DNA from: Duganella flavida
GTDB taxonomy: Bacteria; Pseudomonadota; Gammaproteobacteria; Burkholderiales; Burkholderiaceae_D
Assembly: GCF_009857445.1 (NCBI RefSeq)
Contig: NZ_WWCN01000013.1
Coordinates: 62,001 to 126,000 of the forward strand
Reading direction: 5' to 3'
Length of the DNA: 64,000 nucleotides
This document shows, piece after piece, positions 44,294 to 53,015 of the stretch. Position 1 is the stretch's first letter, and each line of letters starts with the position of its first letter. Both the position numbers and the translations under genes were made by a program. Under the pieces are notes generated by a model. That model ran no database searches and was not told the DNA's origin. It saw only the letters and a program-made list of their open reading frames with translations.

Positions 44294-45328
44294 TCAGAAG
44301 GAATGGCGCAGGCCTATCTGGGTTCCGCGTTCCGGGTTGCCGCTGCCGTTATAGTTAAACGTCAGTGGATACGGTACTTTCGGGCTTCCCTTGGTGTACA
44401 CACGGCCGTAGTTGACGTAAGCGTCGGTGCGTTTCGAGAAGCGGTAGCTATAGCCCATCAGGATGCTACTGCCGTTGGTGAGGTCTTTGCCGATATCGTC
44501 ATGGCGGCTCACGGCGCTGGCGTAAACACTGTGGGTAGTGTCAATCTTCCAGCGCGCACCCAGCTGCACATCCCAGCCCTTGGTCTGGAAACCCACATAC
44601 GGCGGATAGGCGTAGTAGCCGTTGTAGGTGTGATAGATGAAGGTCGGCTCGAAGCCGCCGAAGCGGTACACCGCCGAGATATAGTTATCGCGCGACGACT
44701 CCAGCTTGGGCGTGTACAGGTTCTTGATGTCCTTACGGTCGGTGACATAGCCCAGGTACAGCGGGCCGTTGCGGTATTCCACGCCAGTGCTGTACACGCG
44801 TCCATTGTGGTCCGCCGTCTCGTTGCCGGCGGTGACCATGAAGCGGCCTTTGAAGCCATTCATCGATGGCGTAGCGTACGACACCGCATTACTCTCGCGC
44901 CATGGCGCGTAGAAGAACACGCTGTTACTCACGCGACTATAATCGCCGGACCAACCCGGATCGGCGTAACCGACGATCCAGTACGACGGCGTGTTCTGGC
45001 GGCCGAGCGCCAGCGCGCCCCAGTTGCCACGGATACCGACGTAGCTTTCACGCGGCGTCGGACCGACGCCGGTATCGGCCGAGAACTGCATCTGGTGTAG
45101 GAAATAAGCCTGGTTGCCATCACCCAGATCCTCGGTCGCGCTGAACTCCAGGCGCGACTGGCTCAGGCCACCGCTGGATACGCGCGTCACCTTTTCCTTG
45201 GTAGTCGCCAGGCTTTCGACGTTGACGTCGATAACGCCGGAAATCATAACGCCGTCTGCCGCCGCATGGCCTGCGGCCATGCACGCCAGCGCTGCACTAC
45301 AGATCAAACCTTTCTGCTTCACTTTCAT
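44294..45328 (-). CDS. Outer-membrane porin in the kynurenine operon
   Basis: 344 residues with a signal peptide (about 1-24, ending GHAAAD), porin-type N-terminus (VMISGVIDVNVESLA), the SRLEFSATEDLGDGN strand region and a terminal Phe (GLRHSF). Trimeric betaproteobacterial porin family. The ribosome site is GGGAG before the ATG. It lies between kynU and the LVIVD-type gene and probably gives the substrate passage through the outer membrane. It is clearly different in sequence from the dct-operon porin. Confidence 0.88.
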   Translation of the reverse strand: MKVKQKGLICSAALACMAAGHAAADGVMISGVIDVNVESLATTKEKVTRVSSGGLSQSRLEFSATEDLGDGNQAYFLHQMQFSADTGVGPTPRESYVGIRGNWGALALGRQNTPSYWIVGYADPGWSGDYSRVSNSVFFYAPWRESNAVSYATPSMNGFKGRFMVTAGNETADHNGRVYSTGVEYRNGPLYLGYVTDRKDIKNLYTPKLESSRDNYISAVYRFGGFEPTFIYHTYNGYYAYPPYVGFQTKGWDVQLGARWKIDTTHSVYASAVSRHDDIGKDLTNGSSILMGYSYRFSKRTDAYVNYGRVYTKGSPKVPYPLTFNYNGSGNPERGTQIGLRHSF

Positions 45329-45414
45329 GTCTCCACTCCCTTTTTAATATTTGAATCATTGGTGTCAAATCTTTTTTTATGCGGGGCTTTTTTGCTTGGT
45401 GCTGCCTTGTAAGG

Positions 45415-46653
45415 TCAGGTCACCGCCTTCCTGGTCAGGAACTGCTCCTGATTCCATTCACCGGACGCCATGATCTGGGCCAGCACGTCCACCGTGTGAT
45501 ACACGTCGATATAGCGCACATACAGCGGCGCAAAACCGAAGCGCAGGATGTCCGGCATGCGGAAGTCGCCGGTGATGCCGCGCGCAATCAAGGCCTGCAC
45601 AATGGCGTAGCCTTGAGGATGGGTCAGCGCCACCTGGCTGCCGCGCAGTTCGCGCTCGCGCGGCGAACCGATGCCGAAGCCGTATTCGCCCAGACGTTCG
45701 TCCACCAAGCGGATGAACAGGTCGCACAGATCCTGGCTCTTCTTGCGCAGTTGCGCCATGTCGACGCCATCGAATACATCCAGCGCCGCATCCAGCGCCA
45801 GCATCGACAGCAGCGGCGGCGTACCGCACTGCATACGATTGATGCCCGGCGCCGGCTGATAGTCCTTCACGAAAGCGAACGGCTGCGCGTGGCCGTGCCA
45901 GCCGGACAAGGGCTGGCGCACCTGCTCTAGATGGCGGCGCGCGACGTAGACGAAAGCCGGCGCACCAGGACCACCATTCAGATATTTGTAGCCGCAGCCC
46001 ACCGCGAAGTCAGCGTTGCAGGCATCCAGTTCCACGTGCAGTGCACCAGCGCTGTGGGCCAAATCCCAGATGCACAGTGCACCGGCGGCATGCGCCTGGC
46101 GCGTGATGCCGGCCATGTCGTACACGCGGCCGCTGCGATAGTTCACGTGGGTCAGCATCAGCACTGCCACGCTATCGTCCAGCGCATCGGCGATGGCGGA
46201 AGCGTCGGACGGCACATAGCGGATCTCGGCGCCAAACAATTCGGCGACGCCTTGTGCGATATACAGGTCGGTCGGGAAGTTACCTTCTTCGGTGAGAATC
46301 ACTTTGCGGCCTGGGTTCAGGCGCAGCGCGGCCGACAGGGCCTTGAACAGATTGATGGAGGTGGAATCGCCCACCATCACTTCATCCGCGTCGGCGCCGA
46401 TCAAAGCTGCGACTTTGGCGGCGACACGTTGCGGCAGGTCGATCCAGCCAGCGTCATTCCAGGAACGAATCAGGCCCATGCCCCATTCACCGGCGATGGC
46501 TTGCTGCATGCGCGCAGGCAGATGCGCAGGCATGGCGCCCAGCGAATTACCATCCAAATAAACCTCGCCCTCGGGCAGCGTGAATCGCTGGCGGGTGGTG
46601 GCCAGCGGGTCGCGCTGGTCCATATCGATGCAGTCTTGTTTCGTGAGTCTCAT
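45415..46653 (-). CDS. kynU: Kynureninase
   Basis: 412 residues, normal kynureninase length. It is a fold-type I PLP enzyme, with the PLP lysine in GYKYLNGGPGAPAF and the N-terminal LDGNSLGAMPAHLP typical of the family. It cleaves kynurenine to anthranilate plus alanine, or 3-hydroxykynurenine to 3-hydroxyanthranilate plus alanine; the downstream genes favour the latter. The ATG at 46653 follows AAGGA; a longer in-frame extension to 46794 runs across likely regulatory DNA and was rejected. It follows the permease gene after a 165-bp gap with two dyads, so it may have its own promoter. Confidence 0.93.
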   Translation of the reverse strand: MRLTKQDCIDMDQRDPLATTRQRFTLPEGEVYLDGNSLGAMPAHLPARMQQAIAGEWGMGLIRSWNDAGWIDLPQRVAAKVAALIGADADEVMVGDSTSINLFKALSAALRLNPGRKVILTEEGNFPTDLYIAQGVAELFGAEIRYVPSDASAIADALDDSVAVLMLTHVNYRSGRVYDMAGITRQAHAAGALCIWDLAHSAGALHVELDACNADFAVGCGYKYLNGGPGAPAFVYVARRHLEQVRQPLSGWHGHAQPFAFVKDYQPAPGINRMQCGTPPLLSMLALDAALDVFDGVDMAQLRKKSQDLCDLFIRLVDERLGEYGFGIGSPRERELRGSQVALTHPQGYAIVQALIARGITGDFRMPDILRFGFAPLYVRYIDVYHTVDVLAQIMASGEWNQEQFLTRKAVT

Positions 46654-46685
46654 GCTTTTTTTCCTTGATTTACTTGTGTCGCTGA

Positions 46686-46757
46686 ACCCAGTATGCATGG
46701 GTGTTGCAATAAGCGAAAATGAATAGTTAGGCTCCAGATATTCCGTTTTCTCATATC
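46686..46757 (-). promoter_or_regulatory. Two inverted repeats upstream of kynU
   Basis: ACCCA-N7-TGGGT occurs at 46686-46702, with the small palindrome ATGCAT inside. GATAT-N11-ATATC occurs at 46737-46757, the T-N11-A geometry of a LysR-type box. They lie 33-104 bp before the kynU ATG in an otherwise free 165-bp gap. This suggests kynU can be controlled apart from the permease and the rest of the operon. A LysR gene at 55764 is a candidate binder. Confidence 0.4.
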
Positions 46758-46818
46758 CAAATACGACGGACGGAGTCCTCCCCTGCGGGGTCAAAAACCG
46801 CTTAAAAGACCGTGTGAT

Positions 46819-48198
46819 TTAGCGCTTGCGGTACCAGAGGAAGTACATCGCGCTCAGGGCCAGCATGAAGGGCAGGCCTGTCATGAGTGTCATTGCAAAC
46901 TCTTTGGTGAAGGCAGTGGTGACCATGATCGCCAACATCAAGCCAGCGCCCAGCATCGTCAGCCACGGGAAGGCCCAGATGCGGAACGGCAGCGGCGCGT
47001 GGCCTTCGCGCGTCCACTGGCGGCGGAAGAAGTAGTGCGTCACAAAGATCATCATCCAGGTGAACATGGCGCCGAACATGGAAATCGCCATCATCAGCAT
47101 GAAGGAGCCGTCCGGGAACAATACGCTCAGCACCGTCGCCAGCGCGATACCGATACAGGACAACATCAGCGCCGCCACCGGCACACCGCGCTTGCTTAAC
47201 ATACCGAAGCGCTTCGGTGCCTGCCCTGCCCGCGACAACGAGAACATGGTGCGGGTGGTGATGTACAACTGGCTGTTCATCGACGACAGCGCCGCCACCA
47301 GAATCACAAAATTAATCACGCCAGCAGCGCCGGGAATGTGCAGCGCCTGCATCGCCAGCACGAATGGGCTGTTGCCGTTGCCCGCCGTCGCCCATGGCAC
47401 GATGGCCAGCATCAGGCCAAGCGTCAGCATGTAGAACATCACCAGCCGCAGCATGGTGGTGCGGAAGGCACCGGTAATAGCTTGCTGTGGATCGCGCGCC
47501 TCGCCGGCGGCCACCGCCACCATCTCGATGCCGAGATAGCTGAAGATGGAGACGATCACGCCGGTCCACATGCCCGCGCTGCCATGCGGGAAGAAGCCGC
47601 GGTCCTGCACATAGTTCTTGAAGCCGATCGGGCCAGCCTCCGGCGCCGCGTACACCATGTAAGCGCCCAGCAGGATAAACAAAACGATCGCGGCGATTTT
47701 GACGGTCGAGAACAGATACTCAACGCTGCCGAAGATATTCACGCTCATGGCGTTCACCAGGATCAGGCAGGCCGAGAAAAGCACGATCCACAACCATGCG
47801 GGCGTGCCGGGGAACCAGTACTGCATGTACAGCGCCACCGCCGTGACCTCGGTGCCCACCGCCAGTACGATGGACGACCAGTAGCAATAGCGCACCGAGA
47901 AGCCGGCCCACGGTCCGACATAGTGCTCGGCGTAGGAGCCGAACGAACCCGAAGTCGGATGCGCCACCGTCATCTCTGCCAGGCAGCCGATCAACAGCAT
48001 GGCGATCAACGCGCCGATGGCATAGCTGACCAGCACACTCGGACCGGCAAAGCCGATGGCAAAACCGCTGCCGAGAAACAGGCCGGTACCAATCGCGCCG
48101 CCGATTGCAATCATGGACATCTGGCCGCTGGTCAGGCCGCGCTGCAAGCCCGTCTCGCGTTCCACGATGGCGGCAAAGCCGCTCTTGTTGTGATTCAT
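46819..48198 (-). CDS. APC-family amino-acid permease (AroP/ProY-like)
   Basis: 459 residues with 12 membrane helices. The family signature GLTSGQMSMIAIGGAIGTGLFLGSG opens helix 1. The group includes aromatic amino acid, proline and GABA permeases. In this operon it most likely imports tryptophan, kynurenine or a hydroxylated relative. The ATG at 48198 follows AGGAG; an upstream extension was rejected. It lies between the ACMS decarboxylase and kynU genes, 22 bp from the former. Confidence 0.88.
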   Translation of the reverse strand: MNHNKSGFAAIVERETGLQRGLTSGQMSMIAIGGAIGTGLFLGSGFAIGFAGPSVLVSYAIGALIAMLLIGCLAEMTVAHPTSGSFGSYAEHYVGPWAGFSVRYCYWSSIVLAVGTEVTAVALYMQYWFPGTPAWLWIVLFSACLILVNAMSVNIFGSVEYLFSTVKIAAIVLFILLGAYMVYAAPEAGPIGFKNYVQDRGFFPHGSAGMWTGVIVSIFSYLGIEMVAVAAGEARDPQQAITGAFRTTMLRLVMFYMLTLGLMLAIVPWATAGNGNSPFVLAMQALHIPGAAGVINFVILVAALSSMNSQLYITTRTMFSLSRAGQAPKRFGMLSKRGVPVAALMLSCIGIALATVLSVLFPDGSFMLMMAISMFGAMFTWMMIFVTHYFFRRQWTREGHAPLPFRIWAFPWLTMLGAGLMLAIMVTTAFTKEFAMTLMTGLPFMLALSAMYFLWYRKR

Positions 48199-48220
48199 TT
48201 TGTCTCCTGTGATGCTTTTT

Positions 48221-49234
48221 TCAGATGCCGAAGAAGGCTTGTGCATTGCCACTCAACAGTCTTTGCTGTCGTTCGGGCGTGAAGTCTGCTTCTTTGATGA
48301 GCCGTCCCACTTGCTGTTCGCCGAGCGGATACGGGTAGTCCGATCCCAGCATCACACGCTCCTCGCCCATCACATCGACCAGCAGCGACAGCGCGCGTTC
48401 ATCGAAAACGGCCGAGTCAACGTAGAAGCGGTCGACGTACGACGATGGCGGATGCGGGCAGTCTTCACGCACGATGTCGCGCTGGTGCCACGCATTGTCC
48501 ACACGTCCCAGCAGGAAGGCGAAGCTGCCGCCGCCATGGGCAAAGCAAATCTTCAGCGATTTCGGCAAGCGCTCGAAGGCGCCGGACATGATCAGCGACA
48601 GGATGCCGAGCTGCGTTTCGGCCGGCATGGCGACCAGCCATGGCAGCATCCATTTTTTCATGCGCTGCTCGCCGCCCATCATGTCCCATGGATGCACTAG
48701 CAGCGGGATGCCTTCGTTGGCGCAGTGGGTCAGGAAGGTCAGCAAGCCTTCGTCATCCAGATCCAGGCTACCCAGGTGGTTGCCGATCTGGACGCCGAGA
48801 TGGCCGGTGGCCTTGGCGCGGCTGGCCTCACGGCAGGCCGCATCAATGTCCTGCAGTGGCACCTGCGCCAACGCCTTCAGGCGCGCCGGGTTGTGGGAGC
48901 ACAGTTCGAGCGCATAGTCGTTCATGCGCTGCGCCCACGGCAAGGCCTGGGCGATCGGGTAGCGGTAGCCGAACATCACCGGCGTCGCCGACATCAGCTG
49001 GATATCCACGCCCGAACGGTCCATCTCCTCGATGCGGCGCGCAGGGTCCCACAGCGCCGAATACACAGGACGGAACGGCTGGTCGCCGGTCATGATCATG
49101 CCATGTTCGCTGTCGCGGACTTCCAGCCACGGCGCGGCCTGGGCATCCAATGCAGCTGCTTCCGCGCGCGTAATCGGCGGGAAGAAGTGCGAGTGAATGT
49201 CGATGACCGGGCTGGCTTTCGGCGCGGCGCTCAT
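48221..49234 (-). CDS. nbaD: 2-amino-3-carboxymuconate-6-semialdehyde decarboxylase (ACMSD)
   Basis: 337 residues, amidohydrolase fold. The N-terminal metal motif HSHFFP, VHPWDMMGG, the HGGGSFAFLLGR stretch and GSDYPYPLG (Asp ligand) match ACMSD. It decarboxylates the ring-opened product of 3-hydroxyanthranilate before that product closes to quinolinate. It overlaps the dioxygenase gene by four bases (ATGA), so the two enzymes are made together, which limits the unstable intermediate. nba naming follows the 2-nitrobenzoate/3-hydroxyanthranilate pathway of Pseudomonas. Confidence 0.93.
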   Translation of the reverse strand: MSAAPKASPVIDIHSHFFPPITRAEAAALDAQAAPWLEVRDSEHGMIMTGDQPFRPVYSALWDPARRIEEMDRSGVDIQLMSATPVMFGYRYPIAQALPWAQRMNDYALELCSHNPARLKALAQVPLQDIDAACREASRAKATGHLGVQIGNHLGSLDLDDEGLLTFLTHCANEGIPLLVHPWDMMGGEQRMKKWMLPWLVAMPAETQLGILSLIMSGAFERLPKSLKICFAHGGGSFAFLLGRVDNAWHQRDIVREDCPHPPSSYVDRFYVDSAVFDERALSLLVDVMGEERVMLGSDYPYPLGEQQVGRLIKEADFTPERQQRLLSGNAQAFFGI

Positions 49235-49764
49235 GCCGCGCTCCCAAGTTTGCCCGGATGGACGGTCTTACATTGCGGGCAGACCCGCAGCGCCGGATCG
49301 CCGTAGAAGCGCTGGAACAGCGGCGGCAAGTCGTCAACGATGCTTTGCAGCTGGACCTCGATGCGGTGCACCAGATGATTGCACTCCAGGCAGTACCACT
49401 CGAAGGCGTCACGCATGCCCTCTGGACGTTTACGTTCAAGCACCAGGCACAGGCTGTCGGGATCGGGACGCTGCGGCGAGTGGCGCACATGTGGCGCCAG
49501 CAGGAAGATGTCGCCCTCCTTCAGCTCCAGCCGTTCCACGCGGCCGTTGTCCATGATGTTTAAATACGCATTACCCTTAAACTGGTAGAAGAATTCTTCC
49601 AGCGGGTCGTCGTGATAGTCGGTGCGCTGATTCGGACCGCCGACCACCGTAACAATGAAATCCGCATCCTGCCAGATCTGCTGGTTGCCCACCGGTGGCT
49701 TGAGCAGATGCGCGTGTTCCGCAATCCACTGCTGGAAATTAAAAGGCTTGCCATATTTATACAT
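49231..49764 (-). CDS. nbaC: 3-hydroxyanthranilate 3,4-dioxygenase
   Basis: 177 residues, cupin fold. The non-haem iron ligands are in TDYHDDPLEEFFYQFKG (His, Glu) and APHVRHSPQRPD (His). The C-terminal tail carries two CxxC pairs (CLEC and CPQC), the rubredoxin-like second iron site of bacterial enzymes. It opens the ring of 3-hydroxyanthranilate. Start follows CTGGAGACAATA. Its stop is embedded in the ACMSD start. Confidence 0.95.
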   Translation of the reverse strand: MYKYGKPFNFQQWIAEHAHLLKPPVGNQQIWQDADFIVTVVGGPNQRTDYHDDPLEEFFYQFKGNAYLNIMDNGRVERLELKEGDIFLLAPHVRHSPQRPDPDSLCLVLERKRPEGMRDAFEWYCLECNHLVHRIEVQLQSIVDDLPPLFQRFYGDPALRVCPQCKTVHPGKLGSAA

Positions 49765-49779
49765 TATTGTCTCCAGCGT

Positions 49780-50199
49780 TTATTTTAAAGGGTGCCAGGC
49801 GATGGCCTTGATTTCGATGAGCAGATGCGGGTGCGGCAGTTGGTGAACCGCCACAGTGGTGCGGGTCGGGCCGTCGTAATCGAAGTACTCACCATAGACC
49901 TCGTTGTAGCCGCCGAAATCGTTCATGTTGACCAGGAAGGTGCTGATTTCAACGATGTCCGACAGGTCGGCGCCAGCGCTGCGCAGGATGTCGCGGATGT
50001 TGTCGATGACGGCGCGGGTCTGTGCGCGGATGTCCAGCGCAGTGGTGCCCATCGCGTCCACTTCCACACCAACCAGCGTATTGTCCGGACGGCGCGAGCT
50101 GGTACCGGAGACGAACAGGAAATCGCCGGCACGTTTCAGGTGCGGGAATTTGCCGCGCGGCTGGGCCTTGCCCTCTACCAGTGTTGCTTCGGTCGTCAT
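49780..50199 (-). CDS. nbaF: 2-aminomuconate deaminase (RidA family)
   Basis: 139 residues of RidA fold with the ligand Arg and Glu retained (RTTVAVHQLPHPHLLIEIKA). Its length and position between the decarboxylase and dioxygenase genes match 2-aminomuconate deaminase of known aminomuconate pathways, which yields 4-oxalocrotonate plus ammonia. Ribosome site GGGAGG precedes the ATG. A second RidA-family gene lies about 4 kb upstream in the same operon; this one is the better match for the deaminase. Confidence 0.85.
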   Translation of the reverse strand: MTTEATLVEGKAQPRGKFPHLKRAGDFLFVSGTSSRRPDNTLVGVEVDAMGTTALDIRAQTRAVIDNIRDILRSAGADLSDIVEISTFLVNMNDFGGYNEVYGEYFDYDGPTRTTVAVHQLPHPHLLIEIKAIAWHPLK

Positions 50200-50201
50200 G
50201 C

Positions 50202-51014
50202 TCAGCCTCCCGTCAGGAATTCAGCGCGACCGAGGCCGCCGATGTCGACGCTGACATGCAGGCCGGGCTTGAACGCCTCGGCGGCGGTGGCCGCGCCAGC
50301 CATGATCAGCGAACCGGCCGGCAGCACCATGCCGCAATCGCTGGCTAGCTGCGACGCTTGCACCACGCTGCGCAACGGGTTGCCGAGGATGGCACCGGTG
50401 CTGCCCAGCGCCACCGGGCGGCCGTTGAAGCGCATGGTCACGCCGAGGTTATTCAAGCGTGACAGGTCGGCGCAAAACTCGCCCACCACCACGCCGGCCG
50501 ACGAGCAGTTATCCGCCACCACGTCTTCCAGGCCGAATTTGAAGTTGCGGTAGCGCGAGTCGATGATTTCCATGGCCGGCGCCACGCCTGCCAGGTAACC
50601 GGCAGCTTCCAGCAAAGTGAGTGGACGGTCGATGGCGCGGCTAGTGAGGAAGCACAGCTCCGGTTCCACGCGCGGGTGAATGAAGTCGCTGAGACTCACG
50701 ACGCCGCCCTCTTCGTACAGCATGGCGTCCGTCAGCAGGCCCCAGATCAGGCTATCGACGCCCATCTGGATCATCTTGGCGCGGCTGGTGAAACCCAGCT
50801 TGACGCCGACCGGCTTTTCACCGCGCGCATGGCGCAAGGCGATGGAGGCATGCTGGATGGCGTAGGCCTGTTCCAGGTTAAAGCCATGCTGCGGCGTTAG
50901 TGGGTCGATCTCCCCGCGCTCGCGCGCCGCGCTGTCCAGCAGCTGCGCCAGCGCAGCGATGTCGGTGCCAGGCATGCTCGCCACGTCAGTCAGGTGCCAC
51001 GTTCCCGGATTCAT
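50202..51014 (-). CDS. nbaG: 4-oxalocrotonate (2-oxo-3-hexenedioate) decarboxylase
   Basis: 270 residues of the FAH-like hydratase/decarboxylase fold. KLGFTSRAKMIQMGVDSLIW is the decarboxylase-type signature, with metal ligands in HPRVEPELCF. It forms 2-oxopent-4-enoate. It overlaps the aldolase stop as ATGA and is followed by the deaminase gene after two bases. Distinguished from the hydratase paralogue at 53016 by the RAKMIQMG motif. Confidence 0.9.
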   Translation of the reverse strand: MNPGTWHLTDVASMPGTDIAALAQLLDSAARERGEIDPLTPQHGFNLEQAYAIQHASIALRHARGEKPVGVKLGFTSRAKMIQMGVDSLIWGLLTDAMLYEEGGVVSLSDFIHPRVEPELCFLTSRAIDRPLTLLEAAGYLAGVAPAMEIIDSRYRNFKFGLEDVVADNCSSAGVVVGEFCADLSRLNNLGVTMRFNGRPVALGSTGAILGNPLRSVVQASQLASDCGMVLPAGSLIMAGAATAAEAFKPGLHVSVDIGGLGRAEFLTGG

Positions 51015-52039
51015 GCTGCCTCCTTCGCACGGCGCTGCTGCACCAGATCCAGTGCGACATCGACTATCATGTCCTCTTGTCCGCCCACCATGCGCCGGCG
51101 GCCCAGTTCCACCAGGATGTCGACGGTAGCGATGCCGTAGCGCGACGACGCGGCTTCCGCGTGGCGCAGGAAGCTCGAATACACGCCCGCATAGCCCAGC
51201 GCCAGCGTTTCGCGGTCCACGCGCACCGGCCGGTCCTGCAATGGCCGCACCAGGTCATCGGCGGCGTTCATCAGCGTGAACAGATCGGTGCCGTGCTGCC
51301 AGCCGAGGCGATCGACGGCCGCAATGAACACCTCCAGCGGCGCATTGCCCGCGCCAGCCCCCATGCCGGCCAGCGAGGCGTCAACGCGGTCGCAGCCATG
51401 TTCGACGGCGACGATGGAGTTGGCCACGCCCAGCGACAGGTTGTGGTGGGCGTGCATACCGGTTTGCGTTTCCGGTTTCAGCACATCCTTGAAGGCCTTG
51501 AAGCGCTCAGCCACATCGCGCATCGACAGCGCACCGCCGGAATCGACCACGTAGACGCATTCCGCGCCGTAGGATTCCATCAATTTGGCCTGCTGCGCCA
51601 GCGCTTGCGGCGTCGTCATGTGCGACATCATCAAGAAGCCGACGGTATCCATGCCCAGCTTGCGCGCATGCTCGATGTGCTGGCGCGAGATGTCCGCTTC
51701 GGTGCAGTGGGTGGCAATGCGCACGGTGCGTGCACCGGCCTTATATGCCGCGTCCAGATCGTGCAGGGTGCCGATGCCCGGCAACAGCAGCGTGGCGATA
51801 CGCGCGTGGGTCAGCACATCGGCCACCGCTTCGATCCATTCCAGATCGGTATGCGCGCCGAAGCCGTAGTTGAAACTGGAGCCACGCAGGCCATCGCCGT
51901 GCGCGACTTCGATGCTGTCCACTTTCGCTGCATCCAGCGCGCGGGCAATGGCTACCGCCTGCTCCAGCGTGTATTGGTGGCGGATGGCGTGCATGCCATC
52001 ACGCAGGGTGACATCAGATACATAAATCTTTTTGCTCAT
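51011..52039 (-). CDS. nbaI: 4-hydroxy-2-oxovalerate aldolase
   Basis: 342 residues, HMG-CoA lyase-like TIM barrel of the DmpG/MhpE family. Active-site VTLRDGMHAIRH and metal motif GMHAHHNLSLGVANS are present. It splits 4-hydroxy-2-oxovalerate to pyruvate and acetaldehyde and channels the aldehyde to its dehydrogenase partner, encoded 10 bp upstream. Confidence 0.95.
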   Translation of the reverse strand: MSKKIYVSDVTLRDGMHAIRHQYTLEQAVAIARALDAAKVDSIEVAHGDGLRGSSFNYGFGAHTDLEWIEAVADVLTHARIATLLLPGIGTLHDLDAAYKAGARTVRIATHCTEADISRQHIEHARKLGMDTVGFLMMSHMTTPQALAQQAKLMESYGAECVYVVDSGGALSMRDVAERFKAFKDVLKPETQTGMHAHHNLSLGVANSIVAVEHGCDRVDASLAGMGAGAGNAPLEVFIAAVDRLGWQHGTDLFTLMNAADDLVRPLQDRPVRVDRETLALGYAGVYSSFLRHAEAASSRYGIATVDILVELGRRRMVGGQEDMIVDVALDLVQQRRAKEAA

Positions 52040-52049
52040 GGCGTGTTCC

Positions 52050-52997
52050 TTATTTTGCCAGGGCGCTGGCGGCGATCTGCTCGGCCGTGGCCAGCGCGGC
52101 CGAGGTCATGATGTCGAGATTGCCCGCGTAGGCAGGCAGGTAGTGGGCCGCGCCCTCCACCTCGATGAAAATGGAGACCTTGAGGCCATGCATCTTGCCC
52201 AGGCCCGGAATATTCAGCGGGCGCTCCGCCGGAATGCGTTCGAACTGCACCTGCTGTTTCAGGCGATAGCCCGGCACGTAGCTGGCGACACTGGCCGCCA
52301 TTTCTTCGACCGAAGCACGGATCTGGTCTTCGTTGGCGCCCTCCTCGGCCAGGCAAAATACGGTGTCGCGCATCATCAGCGGCGGTTCGGCGGGATTCAG
52401 CACGATGATGGCTTTGCCATGCGCGGCGCCGCCGACACTGACAATCGCCTGCGACGTGGTCTCGGTGAATTCATCGATATTGGCGCGCGTGCCCGGCCCC
52501 GCCGACTTGCTGGCGATGGAAGCGACAATCTCCGCGTAGTGCACCTTGGCGATGTGCGACACTGCGCGCACCATCGGAATCGTGGCCTGGCCGCCACAGG
52601 TGACCATGTTCAGGTTAGGCTCATTCAAGTGCGCCTCCAGATTCACGACCGGCACCACGTAAGGGCCGATGGCGGCCGGCGTCAGATCGATCACGCGCAC
52701 GCCATGCCATTGCAGCAAACGGTTATGCTCCGCATGCGCGCCGGCCGAGGTGGCGTCGAACGCCAAGCGGATCTGCTTGAAATTCGGCAGCGCCGCCAGC
52801 CCTTGCACACCTTCGTGCGTAGTCGGCACGCCAAGCCGCGCGGCACGCGCCAGGCCATCCGAGTTCGGATCGATCCCCACCATGGCGCCCATCTTCAAGT
52901 GGCGCGCATTGCGCAGCACCTTGATCATCAGGTCCGTACCGATATTGCCGGAGCCGATGATGGCGACCTCCCAGCGATCTTGTTCTGTGTGTTGCAT
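52050..52997 (-). CDS. nbaJ: Acetaldehyde dehydrogenase (acylating)
   Basis: 315 residues of the DmpF/MhpF type: N-terminal NAD site IGSGNIGTDL, catalytic Cys in NMVTCGGQATIP. Converts acetaldehyde plus CoA to acetyl-CoA. It pairs with the downstream aldolase as a channelling complex in known systems. Gene order hydratase-dehydrogenase-aldolase is that of meta-cleavage operons. Confidence 0.95.
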   Translation of the reverse strand: MQHTEQDRWEVAIIGSGNIGTDLMIKVLRNARHLKMGAMVGIDPNSDGLARAARLGVPTTHEGVQGLAALPNFKQIRLAFDATSAGAHAEHNRLLQWHGVRVIDLTPAAIGPYVVPVVNLEAHLNEPNLNMVTCGGQATIPMVRAVSHIAKVHYAEIVASIASKSAGPGTRANIDEFTETTSQAIVSVGGAAHGKAIIVLNPAEPPLMMRDTVFCLAEEGANEDQIRASVEEMAASVASYVPGYRLKQQVQFERIPAERPLNIPGLGKMHGLKVSIFIEVEGAAHYLPAYAGNLDIMTSAALATAEQIAASALAK

Positions 52998-53015
52998 GAA
53001 ATCTCCCTTGTTTTA

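Noticed and set aside
45341..45368. Perfect -35 TTGACA with weak TAAAAA 16 bp on, upstream of the kynurenine-operon porin
   Set aside because: Transcription would start about six bases before the ATG, leaving no room for the ribosome site; likely chance in an AT-rich leader.
46790..46805. CCCC-N3-GGGG hairpin after the permease gene as a terminator
   Set aside because: Four-bp stem and no T-run on the minus strand.
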